Below are positions 1-10,493 of a stretch of DNA of 64,000 bases, piece by piece. The notes beneath the pieces were generated by a model. That model was not told the origin of the DNA. It searched no databases and saw only the letters and a list, made by a program, of their open reading frames with translations. The translations under genes were made by a program, and so were the position numbers. Positions within the stretch are counted from its first letter, which is position 1. Each line of letters starts with the position of its first letter. This stretch comes from DASPKT01 sp035626475 (GTDB lineage Bacteria; Pseudomonadota; Alphaproteobacteria; Azospirillales; Azospirillaceae), in assembly GCA_035626475.1 (NCBI GenBank), contig DASPNP010000066.1, forward strand, positions 1 through 64,000, written 5' to 3'.

Positions 1-1057
<1,057 letters not shown>

Positions 1058-1134
1058 GTCAGAAGCCTTTCCTGGACCGGCCCGGGGTACCCGCGCTCCC
1101 CGGTTCCGGAGCTTGTCGCACTCGGTGACTTCCC

Positions 1135-1164
1135 ATTAGATAATCGCCCGCTTGCCCGAAACAA
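1135..1164 (-). promoter_or_regulatory. candidate ftsH promoter
   Basis: On the minus strand, TTGTTT (1159-1164) and TCTAAT (1135-1140, five of six matches to the -10 consensus) are separated by 18 nt. They lie between the tilS stop and the ftsH GTG and would give a leader of about 70 nt. This is inferred from motif match and position only. Confidence 0.4.
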
Positions 1165-1179
1165 CAAGAGAAGCGGAGA

Positions 1180-2511
1180 TCACACCGCGAAGGGCGGACC
1201 GGCGGCCGGTCGGGGCGGGCGCCACACGGCCTCGAAGGCTAAGGCAGGCCAGCCCTGACGGACATAGCGAAGATGGGGTAAGGCCACGACTTCCTCCCCG
1301 GTCCGGGCCGCCGGGAGGGTGCGCAGCACGGCCGCCGGCAGGGAGGCGGGTCCCCTCGCCGGCGCGGTCGTCCCGCATATCCCTCCCTTGCCCGCCGCAG
1401 CCACGGTGACCGGCGCGGGGGCGGCCTCATCAAGCCGTACCAGGAACCGTCCATCCCACAGCCCTGTTCCGCCGGGCTCCACAAGGATCGGCGGACCCAG
1501 CCGCCCCTCCTCCCGGAAGAGGAGGACCCTCCCCCGGCGCGCCTTTACGCGGCACCCCGCCAGGGTGAGGTCCGGCCCCTCTCCGACCTCCGTCCCCGCG
1601 ACGATGCGTCCCAGCAGGCGCTCCACCTCCGCGTGCCGCGGATCGTGCCCAGCACCACCCACGGCGGCGAGGCAGCGGCCGAGCAGGCGCAGCGCCGGTT
1701 CCTCGGCCGCCGTGCGCAGGATCGCCGGGTCGATCTCCACCGCCCCCTCGGGATGGAAGCGCGCGGCCGTCGCCATCAGCTCGGCGGCAGACCGTTCCAG
1801 GGCCGCCCGCGCCTGGCCCTGCCGGCGGGCCGCCAGCAGCAGGGCGGATGTGTCCAGCCCCTCCCCCGCCAGCACCCCGGCGGAGGCGCGCAGCCGACCC
1901 CGGGCGAACCGGGAAGAGGCGTTGGAGGGGTCGCGCACCCAGTCCAGCCCGGCCGCCCGGCAGGTCGCCTCCAGCCGGGTCTTCGGGAAGGTCAATAGGG
2001 GCCGCAGCAGGCGGATGTCGGCGGTCTCCCGCATGCCCGCCATGCCGGCCAGCCCGTCGACGCCGCTGCCCCGGGCCAGCCGCAGCAGCAGCGTCTCCGC
2101 CTGGTCCTCCGCCTGGTGGCCGAGGCAGAGATGCAGGATGCCACCGCGTCGGCAGCGGGCGGCCAGCAGCGCGTGGCGGGCGTCCCGCGCCGCCTCCTGC
2201 AGGCCAGTGGCGGGCTTGTCGCCGGTCCAGGCCAGGGTCTCGTGGGGAATGCCGCGCGCGGCCAGCAGGCGTCCAACGGCGACGGCCTCCTGCGCGGAGT
2301 CGGGACGCAGCCCGTGATCGACCGTCAGGGCGAGGAGATGGCCGCCCCGGGCCCGGACCCAGCCCCCCAGCAGCAGGCACAGCGCGAGGCTGTCGGGCCC
2401 GCCGGAGACGGCGGCGGCGAGCCGCGGCGCCGGCTCGAACGGGCCGAACGGCGCCATCGCCCGCTCGAACTCGGCGGCGGTGACGGGCGCGTCGTCCGCC
2501 CCGCCGCTCAC
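1180..2511 (-). CDS. tilS: tRNA(Ile)-lysidine synthase TilS
   Basis: Converts C34 of the tRNA-Ile CAU anticodon to lysidine using ATP and lysine, so that the tRNA reads AUA. The PP-loop motif SGGPDS is at residues 36-41, and the N-type ATP pyrophosphatase core continues with LTVDHGLRPDS and LCLGHQAEDQAETLL. At 443 aa it has the C-terminal extension usual for the long form. Start is GTG at 2511, whose GTGA overlaps the cpoB stop by 4 nt, so the two are probably translationally coupled. Confidence 0.95.
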   Translation of the reverse strand: MSGGADDAPVTAAEFERAMAPFGPFEPAPRLAAAVSGGPDSLALCLLLGGWVRARGGHLLALTVDHGLRPDSAQEAVAVGRLLAARGIPHETLAWTGDKPATGLQEAARDARHALLAARCRRGGILHLCLGHQAEDQAETLLLRLARGSGVDGLAGMAGMRETADIRLLRPLLTFPKTRLEATCRAAGLDWVRDPSNASSRFARGRLRASAGVLAGEGLDTSALLLAARRQGQARAALERSAAELMATAARFHPEGAVEIDPAILRTAAEEPALRLLGRCLAAVGGAGHDPRHAEVERLLGRIVAGTEVGEGPDLTLAGCRVKARRGRVLLFREEGRLGPPILVEPGGTGLWDGRFLVRLDEAAPAPVTVAAAGKGGICGTTAPARGPASLPAAVLRTLPAARTGEEVVALPHLRYVRQGWPALAFEAVWRPPRPAAGPPFAV

Positions 2512-3461
2512 TTGCAGCCGAGGCGGTTCTTCTCCTGGTCGGACCGCCGCTTGATGGTGGCCGGCGCGTCCTTGTAGTCCGCGTCCAGCTGGCGCAGCGC
2601 GGTGCAGGCGTCCGACTTCTGGTTCAGGTTGCCGAGCGACATCGCCAGCTTCAGCAGGCTGTCCGGCGCCTTGGAGCTCTTGGGGAACTTCTGGTAGCCC
2701 TCGGCGAAGCCGATCGCCGCCTCCTTGAACTGGCCGCGCACATAGTGCGTCTCGGCCATCCAGTACTGGGCGTTGGAGGTCAGCGAGTGGTTCGGGTGCT
2801 CGCGCAGGAACTGGCGGAAGGCCTTCTCCGCATTGGCGTAGTCGCCCTGGCGGATCAGGTTGAAGGCGTAGTCGTAGCGCTCCTGCGCCGCCCCCGTGGG
2901 CAGGGTGCCGACGGTCGGGTCGTTGGCCGGGGCCGGCGCGCCGGGCGCGGGCGCCGCCGTCTGGGCGGGGAGCTGGGTCGCGGGCACGCTGGCCGGGCCG
3001 GAGGGCGCGGGGCCCACGGCGCCGCCGGCGGCGGGTGCGGCACCCGGGTCGGCGCCCAGGCCGAGGCCGGCGCGCTGCTCCAGCTGCGTCAGGCGCACGT
3101 CGATGTCGGCGCTCAGCCGCTCCAGCCGCTCGCGGATCTGGCCCAGCTGGTGGCCGGTCTCCTCATACTTGCCGGTGAGCTGCTGCATCTCCGATTCGAG
3201 GCGCTGAAGGCGCACCTCGAACTCGCCCGCGGTGGCCCCGGACACGGCCGGCGCGCCGCCGCCGGACGGGCGGGCGCCGCCGCGATAGACCTCGCGGCTG
3301 AGCGTCTGGAGTTCGTTCTCCAGCCGGCCCAGGCGGTTCATCAGCTCCCGCATGTCGTTGCTCTGCGCGGACACGGGCACGGGCGCGAAGGCCAGGGCCG
3401 AGGCCATCAGCAGGGCTGCGAGGGGGAGCTTGGCGGAGAGCCGGAAGGCGGGAGCGGTCAT
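2508..3461 (-). CDS. cpoB: Cell division coordinator CpoB (YbgF, Tol-Pal associated)
   Basis: Periplasmic protein that links Tol-Pal outer-membrane constriction with septal peptidoglycan synthesis. It has a Sec signal peptide (about residues 1-32, ending PVSAQ), a coiled-coil trimerisation region (about 35-125: ELMNRLGRLENELQTLSREV), a Pro/Ala linker and C-terminal tetratricopeptide repeats (about 190-317: ERYDYAFNLIRQGDYANAEKAF-type units). ATG start at 3461. It is downstream of pal, but a strong hairpin separates the two genes. Confidence 0.94.
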   Translation of the reverse strand: MTAPAFRLSAKLPLAALLMASALAFAPVPVSAQSNDMRELMNRLGRLENELQTLSREVYRGGARPSGGGAPAVSGATAGEFEVRLQRLESEMQQLTGKYEETGHQLGQIRERLERLSADIDVRLTQLEQRAGLGLGADPGAAPAAGGAVGPAPSGPASVPATQLPAQTAAPAPGAPAPANDPTVGTLPTGAAQERYDYAFNLIRQGDYANAEKAFRQFLREHPNHSLTSNAQYWMAETHYVRGQFKEAAIGFAEGYQKFPKSSKAPDSLLKLAMSLGNLNQKSDACTALRQLDADYKDAPATIKRRSDQEKNRLGCK

Positions 3462-3540
3462 GGCGTCGGATCACGGTTAATGACGGTCGCGACCTTAACG
3501 TTTCCCGGGCCGCCCCGGAAGCATCCATCCGGAGGCAGGC

Positions 3541-3581
3541 AGAAATAAGGCGCCGCCCGGCCGATCAGGCCAGGCGGCGCC
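3541..3581 (-). terminator. rho-independent-like terminator after pal
   Basis: Read on the minus strand, GGCGCCGCC plus GGCC pairs with GGCC plus GGCGGCGCC across a 5-nt loop (3549-3581), then TTATTTCT follows. It lies 48 nt past the pal stop and upstream of cpoB, so it may end or attenuate the tol transcript before cpoB-tilS. Confidence 0.65.
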
Positions 3582-3628
3582 CCATTCGTGATCACCGGTC
3601 GGGCTCTATCGAACCCGGTCAGGCGAGC

Positions 3629-4120
3629 TTAGTCGATGACCGACACGCCACGACGGTTCTGAGCCCAGGCGGCCTCGTTCGCACCGAGGACGGCCGGACG
3701 CTCCTTGCCGTAGCTGATCGTCTTCACGCGGCCGGCGTCGACGCCGAGCGCGGTCAGGTAGTTCTTCACCGCGGTGGCGCGGCGCTCGCCGAGGGCGAGG
3801 TTGTACTCGCGGGTGCCGCGCTCGTCGGCATGGCCCTCGACCGACAGGGTGACCTGCGGGTACTGCTTCAGCCAAGCGGCCTGGCGATCGAGCGTGGCGG
3901 TCGCCTCCGGCGTCAGGTCGAAGCGGTCGAGACCGAAGAACACGCGGTCGCCGACATTGACCACGAAGTCTTCCTTCGAGCCCGGGACGATCGACGGCGC
4001 GGTCGGCGCGGCGGTGGTGGCGGCGCCACCGGTGGTCGCGGCAGCCTGCGGCTCCGGAGCGGACTTGCAGGCAGCCACCAGCGCCAGGGCGGCGCACAGG
4101 GTGATGAACTTAACGCGCAT
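3629..4120 (-). CDS. pal: Peptidoglycan-associated lipoprotein Pal
   Basis: Outer-membrane lipoprotein that binds peptidoglycan and TolB, forming the outer-membrane end of the Tol-Pal complex. A lipoprotein signal ends in LVAAC with the acylated Cys at residue 18. The OmpA-like domain (about 60-160) keeps the diaminopimelate-binding pattern GHADERGTREYNLALGERRA and the terminal NRR. Length 163 aa is normal. The minus-strand leader carries AGGGGG before the ATG. A possible separate promoter lies between tolB and pal. Confidence 0.97.
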   Translation of the reverse strand: MRVKFITLCAALALVAACKSAPEPQAAATTGGAATTAAPTAPSIVPGSKEDFVVNVGDRVFFGLDRFDLTPEATATLDRQAAWLKQYPQVTLSVEGHADERGTREYNLALGERRATAVKNYLTALGVDAGRVKTISYGKERPAVLGANEAAWAQNRRGVSVID

Positions 4121-4178
4121 TTTTAGAGACCCCCTAATTCGACACTGTGTTGTTTTGATCGGAACAGCCCCAACGAAG

Positions 4179-4243
4179 CGACGCTAACCAAACGCCCAGC
4201 CGTCGATTGATTCCGACCTTGTGACTGTCAAGTCTTAGCGTCG
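4179..4243 (-). promoter_or_regulatory. candidate pal promoter with flanking inverted repeat
   Basis: On the minus strand a perfect TTGACA (4226-4231) is followed after 17 nt by AATCGA, which is a weak -10. A 9-bp inverted repeat, CGACGCTAA (4179-4187) and TTAGCGTCG (4235-4243), brackets it. The -35 and the symmetry are visible; function is inferred. Confidence 0.35.
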
Positions 4244-4273
4244 ATCTTGCGCCGCGAAAATAATGCGCCCCCA

Positions 4274-5629
4274 TCAAGGAATCAAGGGCGACCAAGCCGG
4301 GTCGGAGGCGTCGGTGGGCGTCACCATCTGCCGTTCGTTGAAGCCGGTGAGGTCGATGGAGTAGACGCGGGCCTGCCGCTGGCGGCCGCCGTCACCCGAC
4401 GGACGCTCCTTGAAGTACATGATAACGCGGCCGTTCGGGGCCCAGGTCGGGCCCTCGATGTGGAACTCCTCGCGCAGCATGCGCTCGCCCGACCCGTCCG
4501 GACGGATTACGCCGATATAGAAGCGACCCCCTTGGAGTCGCGTAAAGGCGATGAGATCGCCGCGGGGCGACCAGACGGGGGTGCCATAACGGCCCTGACC
4601 GAAAGTAATGCGCTTCACGTTCGAACCGTCGGCATTTGCCGTATACAGCTGCTGGGTGCCGCCGCGGTCGCTTTCGAACACGATCTGCTTGCCGTCCGGC
4701 GAGAAGGACGGGGCCGTATCAATGCCGGGATGGTCGGTCAACCTGGTCTGGCGGCGGGTGCGGAGGTCCAGCGTGTAGATGTCGGTGTTGCCGTTCTGGG
4801 CCAGGCTCATGATGACCTGGTTACCATCCGGCGAGAAACGCGGGGCGAAGGTCATGCCCGGGAAGTCGCCGAGTACCTCCTGCCGGCCGGTGTCGATATT
4901 GAAGATGTAAACACGAGGCCTGTTGTTGAAGTAACTCAGGTATGTGATTTCCTGGGCCGTCGGCGAGAAGCGCGGCGTCAGCACCAGGACGCGGCCGTCG
5001 GTGAGGAAACGGTGGTTCTCGCCATCCTGGTCCATGATGGCCAGGCGCTTCACGCGCTGCTGCGCCGGGCCCGACTCGGCGATGTAGACGACGCGGGTGT
5101 CGAAGTACCCGTCCTCGCCGGTGATGCGCTTGTAGATGGCGTCGGAGATGATGTGCGCGACTCGGCGCCAGCCATCCGGCTGGGTGAAGTAGGCGAGCCC
5201 CGTCATCTGCGCCTGCGACGGCACGTCGAACAGGCGGAACTCGATGCGCATGCGGCCGTCGGGCTGCGTCGTCACGCCGCCGGCGACCAGCGCCTGGGCG
5301 TTCAGCACCCGCCAGTCGGCGAAGCGCGGCAGGCCCGCCTGCAGCTGCTCCGGCGTCTGGATGAAGGCCTTCGGGTCGATCGGGCGGAAGAGGCCCGAGC
5401 GCTCCAGGTTCGCCTGGATGACCTGGGCGACCTGCTGGCCGATCTGGGCATCGCTGGGCTGGGCGCCGTGGAAGCGCGTCACCGCGATCGGCATGGGCTC
5501 GACCACGCCCTTGGTGATGTCGATGCGCAGCTCGGCGGCGGCAGGCCGCCCGAGCAGCGCCGCGGCGACGAACATGAGGGCGGCCGTTGCGGCGCGCCAG
5601 GCGCTGGCTGCGTTCTTTCCCCTGGTCAT
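4274..5629 (-). CDS. tolB: Tol-Pal system beta-propeller protein TolB
   Basis: Periplasmic protein that interacts with TolA and Pal. A signal peptide of about 32 residues ends RPAAA, followed by the D1 domain (LRIDITKGVVEPMPIAV). WD40-like propeller repeats follow with the recurrent FSPDG pattern (for example APRFSPDGNQVIMS, APSFSPDGKQIVFES) and close at WSPLIP. The start at 5629 is chosen because MTRGKN begins a proper signal peptide; the frame extends further upstream but there it only shadows tolA. The tolA stop and tolB start share one base (TGATG). 451 aa, normal length. Confidence 0.96.
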   Translation of the reverse strand: MTRGKNAASAWRAATAALMFVAAALLGRPAAAELRIDITKGVVEPMPIAVTRFHGAQPSDAQIGQQVAQVIQANLERSGLFRPIDPKAFIQTPEQLQAGLPRFADWRVLNAQALVAGGVTTQPDGRMRIEFRLFDVPSQAQMTGLAYFTQPDGWRRVAHIISDAIYKRITGEDGYFDTRVVYIAESGPAQQRVKRLAIMDQDGENHRFLTDGRVLVLTPRFSPTAQEITYLSYFNNRPRVYIFNIDTGRQEVLGDFPGMTFAPRFSPDGNQVIMSLAQNGNTDIYTLDLRTRRQTRLTDHPGIDTAPSFSPDGKQIVFESDRGGTQQLYTANADGSNVKRITFGQGRYGTPVWSPRGDLIAFTRLQGGRFYIGVIRPDGSGERMLREEFHIEGPTWAPNGRVIMYFKERPSGDGGRQRQARVYSIDLTGFNERQMVTPTDASDPAWSPLIP

Positions 5630-6525
5630 CAGAACATGTCCCTCGGGCTGAAATTGATGACGATGCTGCGCTCGCCGGCGCGGTCGGCCGGAAGGTTCAG
5701 CTTGCTGCACTTGGGCACCAGGAGGGCGCGGCGGGCGCTCTCCACGAAGCTGCGGAAGCTCGGATCGCTGGTGGACCCGCTGCCGCGCAGATACTCGACC
5801 TTCTCCACCTGGAAGCCGTCGTCGAAGAAGACCCGGAACTCGGCGCTCATCTCCTGGACGCCCTTGGCGCCCGGGTCGACGTTCCAACACTGGGTGATCT
5901 GGCGGCGCAGCGCATCCTCTTCCGACAGGCTAAGCCGGTCGGACCGGGACGGCGCCTCGCTGGTCGGGCGCTGCGGCTCCGCCTTCTCCTCCGTCTTCTC
6001 CTGCTTCTCGGCCGGGTCCTTCATCTTCAGGACGTTCTGCAGGACAGAGGCCAGCTCCTGCTTCTTCGGCTCCTCCTTCTTCGGAGGCTCCTTCTTCGGC
6101 AGGGGCTTGGGCGGCTCGAGCGGCTTGGTCTCCGGCTCCTTCGGCTTCGGCAGCTCGGCCAGCTTCTTCAGCTCGGGCTTCGGCTCGGGCTCGACGGGCT
6201 TGGGCTCGGGCGGGACCTCGGCGACCTTGGGCGGCTCCGGCTCCTTCATCGGCGGCGGCGGCTCGGGCTCGGCCTGCGCCTCCGGCGGCGGGGGCGGCGG
6301 CTGTTCCTGCGGCACGGTCGGGGCCGGCTTGGGCGGCTCGGGCTTCGGCGGCTCGGGCTTGGGCTCGTCGATGCGGGTGTTGGTCAGCTCCGAGATGTCG
6401 ACGATGTCGACCGGGATCGGCTCCGGCGCCATGACGAGCCGCTGGTCCGGCGACGGCAGCCCGAACACCGCGATCAGGAACAGGGTGACGTGAAGCACGC
6501 CTGAGAGGATGGTGGCCGTGCGCAT
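5629..6525 (-). CDS. tolA: Cell envelope integrity/energy transducer protein TolA
   Basis: Inner-membrane protein that carries proton-motive force from TolQR to the periplasm and outer membrane. One N-terminal membrane segment (about 5-23: TILSGVLHVTLFLIAVFGL) precedes a long Pro/Glu/Lys-rich periplasmic linker (about 50-190), and a TonB/TolA-type C-terminal domain ends INFSPRDMF. The linker is proline-rich instead of the alanine helix of enterobacterial TolA, as is usual in alphaproteobacteria. Located between tolR and tolB in the expected order. Confidence 0.92.
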   Translation of the reverse strand: MRTATILSGVLHVTLFLIAVFGLPSPDQRLVMAPEPIPVDIVDISELTNTRIDEPKPEPPKPEPPKPAPTVPQEQPPPPPPEAQAEPEPPPPMKEPEPPKVAEVPPEPKPVEPEPKPELKKLAELPKPKEPETKPLEPPKPLPKKEPPKKEEPKKQELASVLQNVLKMKDPAEKQEKTEEKAEPQRPTSEAPSRSDRLSLSEEDALRRQITQCWNVDPGAKGVQEMSAEFRVFFDDGFQVEKVEYLRGSGSTSDPSFRSFVESARRALLVPKCSKLNLPADRAGERSIVINFSPRDMF

Positions 6526-6540
6526 TGGCCGTTCTGTCCT

Positions 6541-6990
6541 TTAGCGGCGCGCGGGCGCGCTGCTGGGAAGCTCGGAGATCAGCGCGACCTTCTTGAAGCC
6601 GGCGGCGCTCACCGTCCCCATGACCTCCATGATGCGGCCATAGGACAGGGTGCGGTCGCCGCGCACGAAGATGCGCGCCTCGGGATTGTTCTGCGTGATG
6701 GCCTGCAGCATGGGCACCAGGCTCTCCAGGTCGGTCCGGGTCTCGTTGACGAAGACCTGGCCCTGGTTGTCCATGGAGATGACCAGCGGCTCGTCCTGGC
6801 CCGGCAGTGCCGGGGCGTTGGCCTTGGGCAGGTCGACCGGCACGCCCACGGTCAGCAGCGGCGCCGCGACCATGAAGATGATGAGCAGCACCAGCATGAC
6901 GTCCACGAAGGGCGTCACGTTGATCTCCGCCATCGGCCGGTAGCCGCGTCGCCGGCCTCTCGCCGCCTTGCCTCCGAGGGAAGCGCCCAT
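6541..6990 (-). CDS. tolR: Tol-Pal proton channel subunit TolR
   Basis: ExbD/TolR family stator protein. One membrane helix (about 24-45: INVTPFVDVMLVLLIIFMVA) contains the conserved proton-carrying Asp in PFVDVMLVLLIIFM; a periplasmic domain follows. 149 aa is typical. The start lies 1 nt after the tolQ stop, so expression is probably coupled. Confidence 0.96.
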   Translation of the reverse strand: MGASLGGKAARGRRRGYRPMAEINVTPFVDVMLVLLIIFMVAAPLLTVGVPVDLPKANAPALPGQDEPLVISMDNQGQVFVNETRTDLESLVPMLQAITQNNPEARIFVRGDRTLSYGRIMEVMGTVSAAGFKKVALISELPSSAPARR

Positions 6991-6991
6991 C

Positions 6992-7693
6992 TCAGCCCCG
7001 CTCTTCCAGGTGGCGCTGCAGGATGGCCGAGAACTCGGCCACGAAATTGTCCAGCCGGTCGCCGAAGCGGCCCAGGTCGCTGGAGAACTTGTTGTAGGCG
7101 ATGGTCGCCGGGATGGCCGCCACCAGGCCGATGGCGGTGGCGAACAGCGCCTCGGCGATGGCCGGGGCCACGACGGGCAGGCTGGTGTTGCCCGAGGCGG
7201 CGATGGCGGTGAAGCTGTTCATGATGCCCCACACCGTGCCGAACAGGCCGACGAAGGGGGCGTTGGAGCCGACCGAGGCCAGCACCGTCATGTAGCGCTC
7301 GGCATTGGCCATCTCGCGGCCGACGGTCACCGACATGACGCGCTCGATGCGCTGGGCCAGGTTGGCGCGCATGGCGCCGGTCTGGGCCAAGCCGCGCTCG
7401 TTGGCGTGGCGCCACTCGCGCATGCCGGCGGCGAAGACGGCGGAGAGCGGATCGGCGGGGTCCTTGCCCACATCGTCATAGAGCTGGTCGAGCGAGCCGC
7501 CGGACCAGAACTGCTCCTCGAAGTCGGCGGCGGCCGCCTTCATGCGGCGCATCTTCATCGACTTGTCGATGATGATGGCCCAGCACCAGACGCTGGCGGC
7601 GACCAGCATCAGCATGACGATCTTGACGATGATGTCGGCCTGCAGGAACAGGCCGAGGGCGGACATGTCGTGGGCCTGGGCGACGGGATCCAT
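6992..7693 (-). CDS. tolQ: Tol-Pal proton channel subunit TolQ
   Basis: MotA/TolQ/ExbB family channel protein. Three membrane segments are visible: about 19-42 (DIIVKIVMLMLVAASVWCWAII), about 135-160 (LASVGSNAPFVGLFGTVWGI) and about 170-195 (VVAPAIAEALFATAIGLVAAIP). The pattern GLFGTVWGI and the Ala-rich third helix are family signatures. First gene of tolQRAB, 20 nt after the ybgC stop. Confidence 0.97.
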   Translation of the reverse strand: MDPVAQAHDMSALGLFLQADIIVKIVMLMLVAASVWCWAIIIDKSMKMRRMKAAAADFEEQFWSGGSLDQLYDDVGKDPADPLSAVFAAGMREWRHANERGLAQTGAMRANLAQRIERVMSVTVGREMANAERYMTVLASVGSNAPFVGLFGTVWGIMNSFTAIAASGNTSLPVVAPAIAEALFATAIGLVAAIPATIAYNKFSSDLGRFGDRLDNFVAEFSAILQRHLEERG

Positions 7694-7713
7694 GGCGATT
7701 CGCTGCTTCTCGT

Positions 7714-8254
7714 TCAGGACTGGCGGGAGGAGGCGGTGCTGGTCTGGTGACGGTCGATGGCGGTCCGGACGTCGCTTGGTATCCTGACCGGCCTTCCATT
7801 TTGGTTAACGCAGGCGAGGCGCAGGAACAGGCGCACCATGTCCCCCTCGCCCGCCTCGTCATCATGGGCGTGGGCGAATGCGTGGTCCGGGGGAAGGTCG
7901 GCGCCGTCCGGGGGGCCGTTCCGAGGGGCGTCCGGACGGCGCACGATCTGCTCCGCATCCAGCGTCGCGCCGCGTATGTCGATGATGCGGGTGCGCACTT
8001 CAAGCGCCTCCTCCAGCCGGGCGGGCCGGAGATAGTCGATCTCGCAACGGCGTACCGCAAATGCAACACCCGTCCGCAGCATGCCGACATGGGTGACGCC
8101 CAGGGCCCGCATCATCTCGGTGCGGGCGCGCTCGGCGAAGCGCAGGTAGTTGGCGTGGTAGACGATGCCGGCCGGGTCGCAATCCTCGAAGTAGGTGCGC
8201 ACCGGGAAGACATGCGTCCCGCCCTCGAATCGGCCCGACGCGGGGAGCAGCGGC

Positions 8255-8262
<8 letters not shown>
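7714..8262 (-). CDS. ybgC: Tol-Pal associated acyl-CoA thioesterase YbgC
   Basis: Hot-dog fold thioesterase acting on acyl-CoA or acyl-ACP, nearly always encoded upstream of tolQ. The catalytic motif YFEDCDPAGIVYHANYLRFAERAR is split as YFEDCDPAGIVYHANY then LRFAERAR (about residues 24-47), with the active-site Asp in DPAGIVYH. At 182 aa it is longer than the usual 130-150; the extra part is an acidic, Pro-rich stretch at about 107-142 (RRPDAPRNGPPDGADLPPDH) inserted before the last beta strand. The start overlaps the ruvB end by 8 nt. Confidence 0.93.
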
Positions 8263-9345
<1,083 letters not shown>

Positions 9346-9349
<4 letters not shown>

Positions 9350-9969
9350 TGGCTCAGTTCCTTCAGGCCGGCGCGGATCAGGTCGGAGACGGTCGCCTCG
9401 GCGCCGAGCCGCTGCACGACCACGTTGACGGCGGTGAAGGCCTCGAGCCGCTTGTAGCCGAGATTGACCAGGGCGGAGACGGCGTCGGCCGCGGCGCTGG
9501 TGGGCGCGGCGACCGGCGTCTCGCCCTTGTCGGCGGCGGCGGGGGCGGAGACCGGGCCGAAGCCGAAGACGGCGACCTTGTCCTTCAGCTCGCTGGCGAT
9601 ACGGTTGGCGAGCTTCGGACCGACGCCGTCGGCCTGGCACAGCGCCGTCTTGTCCTGCGCGGCGATGGCGTTCGTCAGCTGGTCGGCGGACAGCGCCGAG
9701 AGCAGGTTCAGCGCCACCTTGGCGCCCACCCCCTGCACGGTGGTCAGCATGCGGAACCAGTCGCGCTCATGCTGGTCGGCGAAGCCGAACAGCTGCATCT
9801 TGTCCTCGGACACCCACATGTCCGTGAACAGCGTCACCGGGTCGCCCGCATGACCCAGCTTGCGCAGGGTGCGGGCGCTGGCCGAGACCAGATAGCCAAC
9901 CCCGCCGCAATCGACGATGGCCCAGTCCAGGCCGGTGCTGTCGAGCAGGCCCCTCAGCTTCGCGATCAT
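9346..9969 (-). CDS. ruvA: Holliday junction branch migration protein RuvA
   Basis: Tetrameric junction-binding subunit. The OB-fold N-terminus MIAKLRGLLDS, the tandem helix-hairpin-helix motifs (LTTVQGVGAKVALNLLSAL and ADGVGPKLANRIASELKDK) and a C-terminal RuvB-binding domain (about 160-207) are visible. 207 aa. ATGA overlap with the ruvC stop. Confidence 0.97.
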
Positions 9970-10493
9970 CGGGCCGCCCCCGCCATGATGCCGCCGACCT
10001 TGGTGCGGGTCGCCGCATGGTGGGCGTGGCAGACCGCCACGGCCAGCGCATCGGCCGCGTCCGCCTTGGTCAGCTTGAAGCCGGGCAGCAGGATCTTGAT
10101 CATGTGCTGGACCTGCGTCTTGTCGGCATGGCCGGCGCCCACCACCGACTTCTTCACCAGGTTCGGCGGGTACTCGGACACGGGGATGCCGGCGCGGGCG
10201 GGGGCCAGCATGGCGATGCCCCTCGCCTGCCCCAGCTTCAGCGTGGAGACGGGGTTCTTGTTGACGAAGGTCTCCTCCACCGCCGCCTCGTCGGGCGTCC
10301 AGGTGCGGATGATCTCCTCGATCCCGTCATAGAGCGCGACCAAGCGGCGCGCGAGATCGTCCGTGTCGTCGGAATGCACGACCCCGTCGGCCACATGCGT
10401 CAGCTTGTTGCCGAGCACGTCGATGACGCCCCAGCCGGTGTTGCGCAGGCCGGGATCGAGGCCGAGGACACGGACGGTCCGCGCGTCGCGCAT
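9966..10493 (-). CDS. ruvC: Crossover junction endodeoxyribonuclease RuvC
   Basis: Holliday-junction resolvase of the RNase H fold. The first catalytic Asp is in RVLGLDPGLRNTGWG; the later acidic residues are in EETFVNKNP and in the C-terminal DAADALAVAVCHAHH. Two adjacent starts exist (GTG 10496, ATG 10493). The ATG is preferred because GGGGG lies four bases upstream; it shares one base with the yebC stop (TGATG). Confidence 0.95.
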   Translation of the reverse strand: MRDARTVRVLGLDPGLRNTGWGVIDVLGNKLTHVADGVVHSDDTDDLARRLVALYDGIEEIIRTWTPDEAAVEETFVNKNPVSTLKLGQARGIAMLAPARAGIPVSEYPPNLVKKSVVGAGHADKTQVQHMIKILLPGFKLTKADAADALAVAVCHAHHAATRTKVGGIMAGAAR

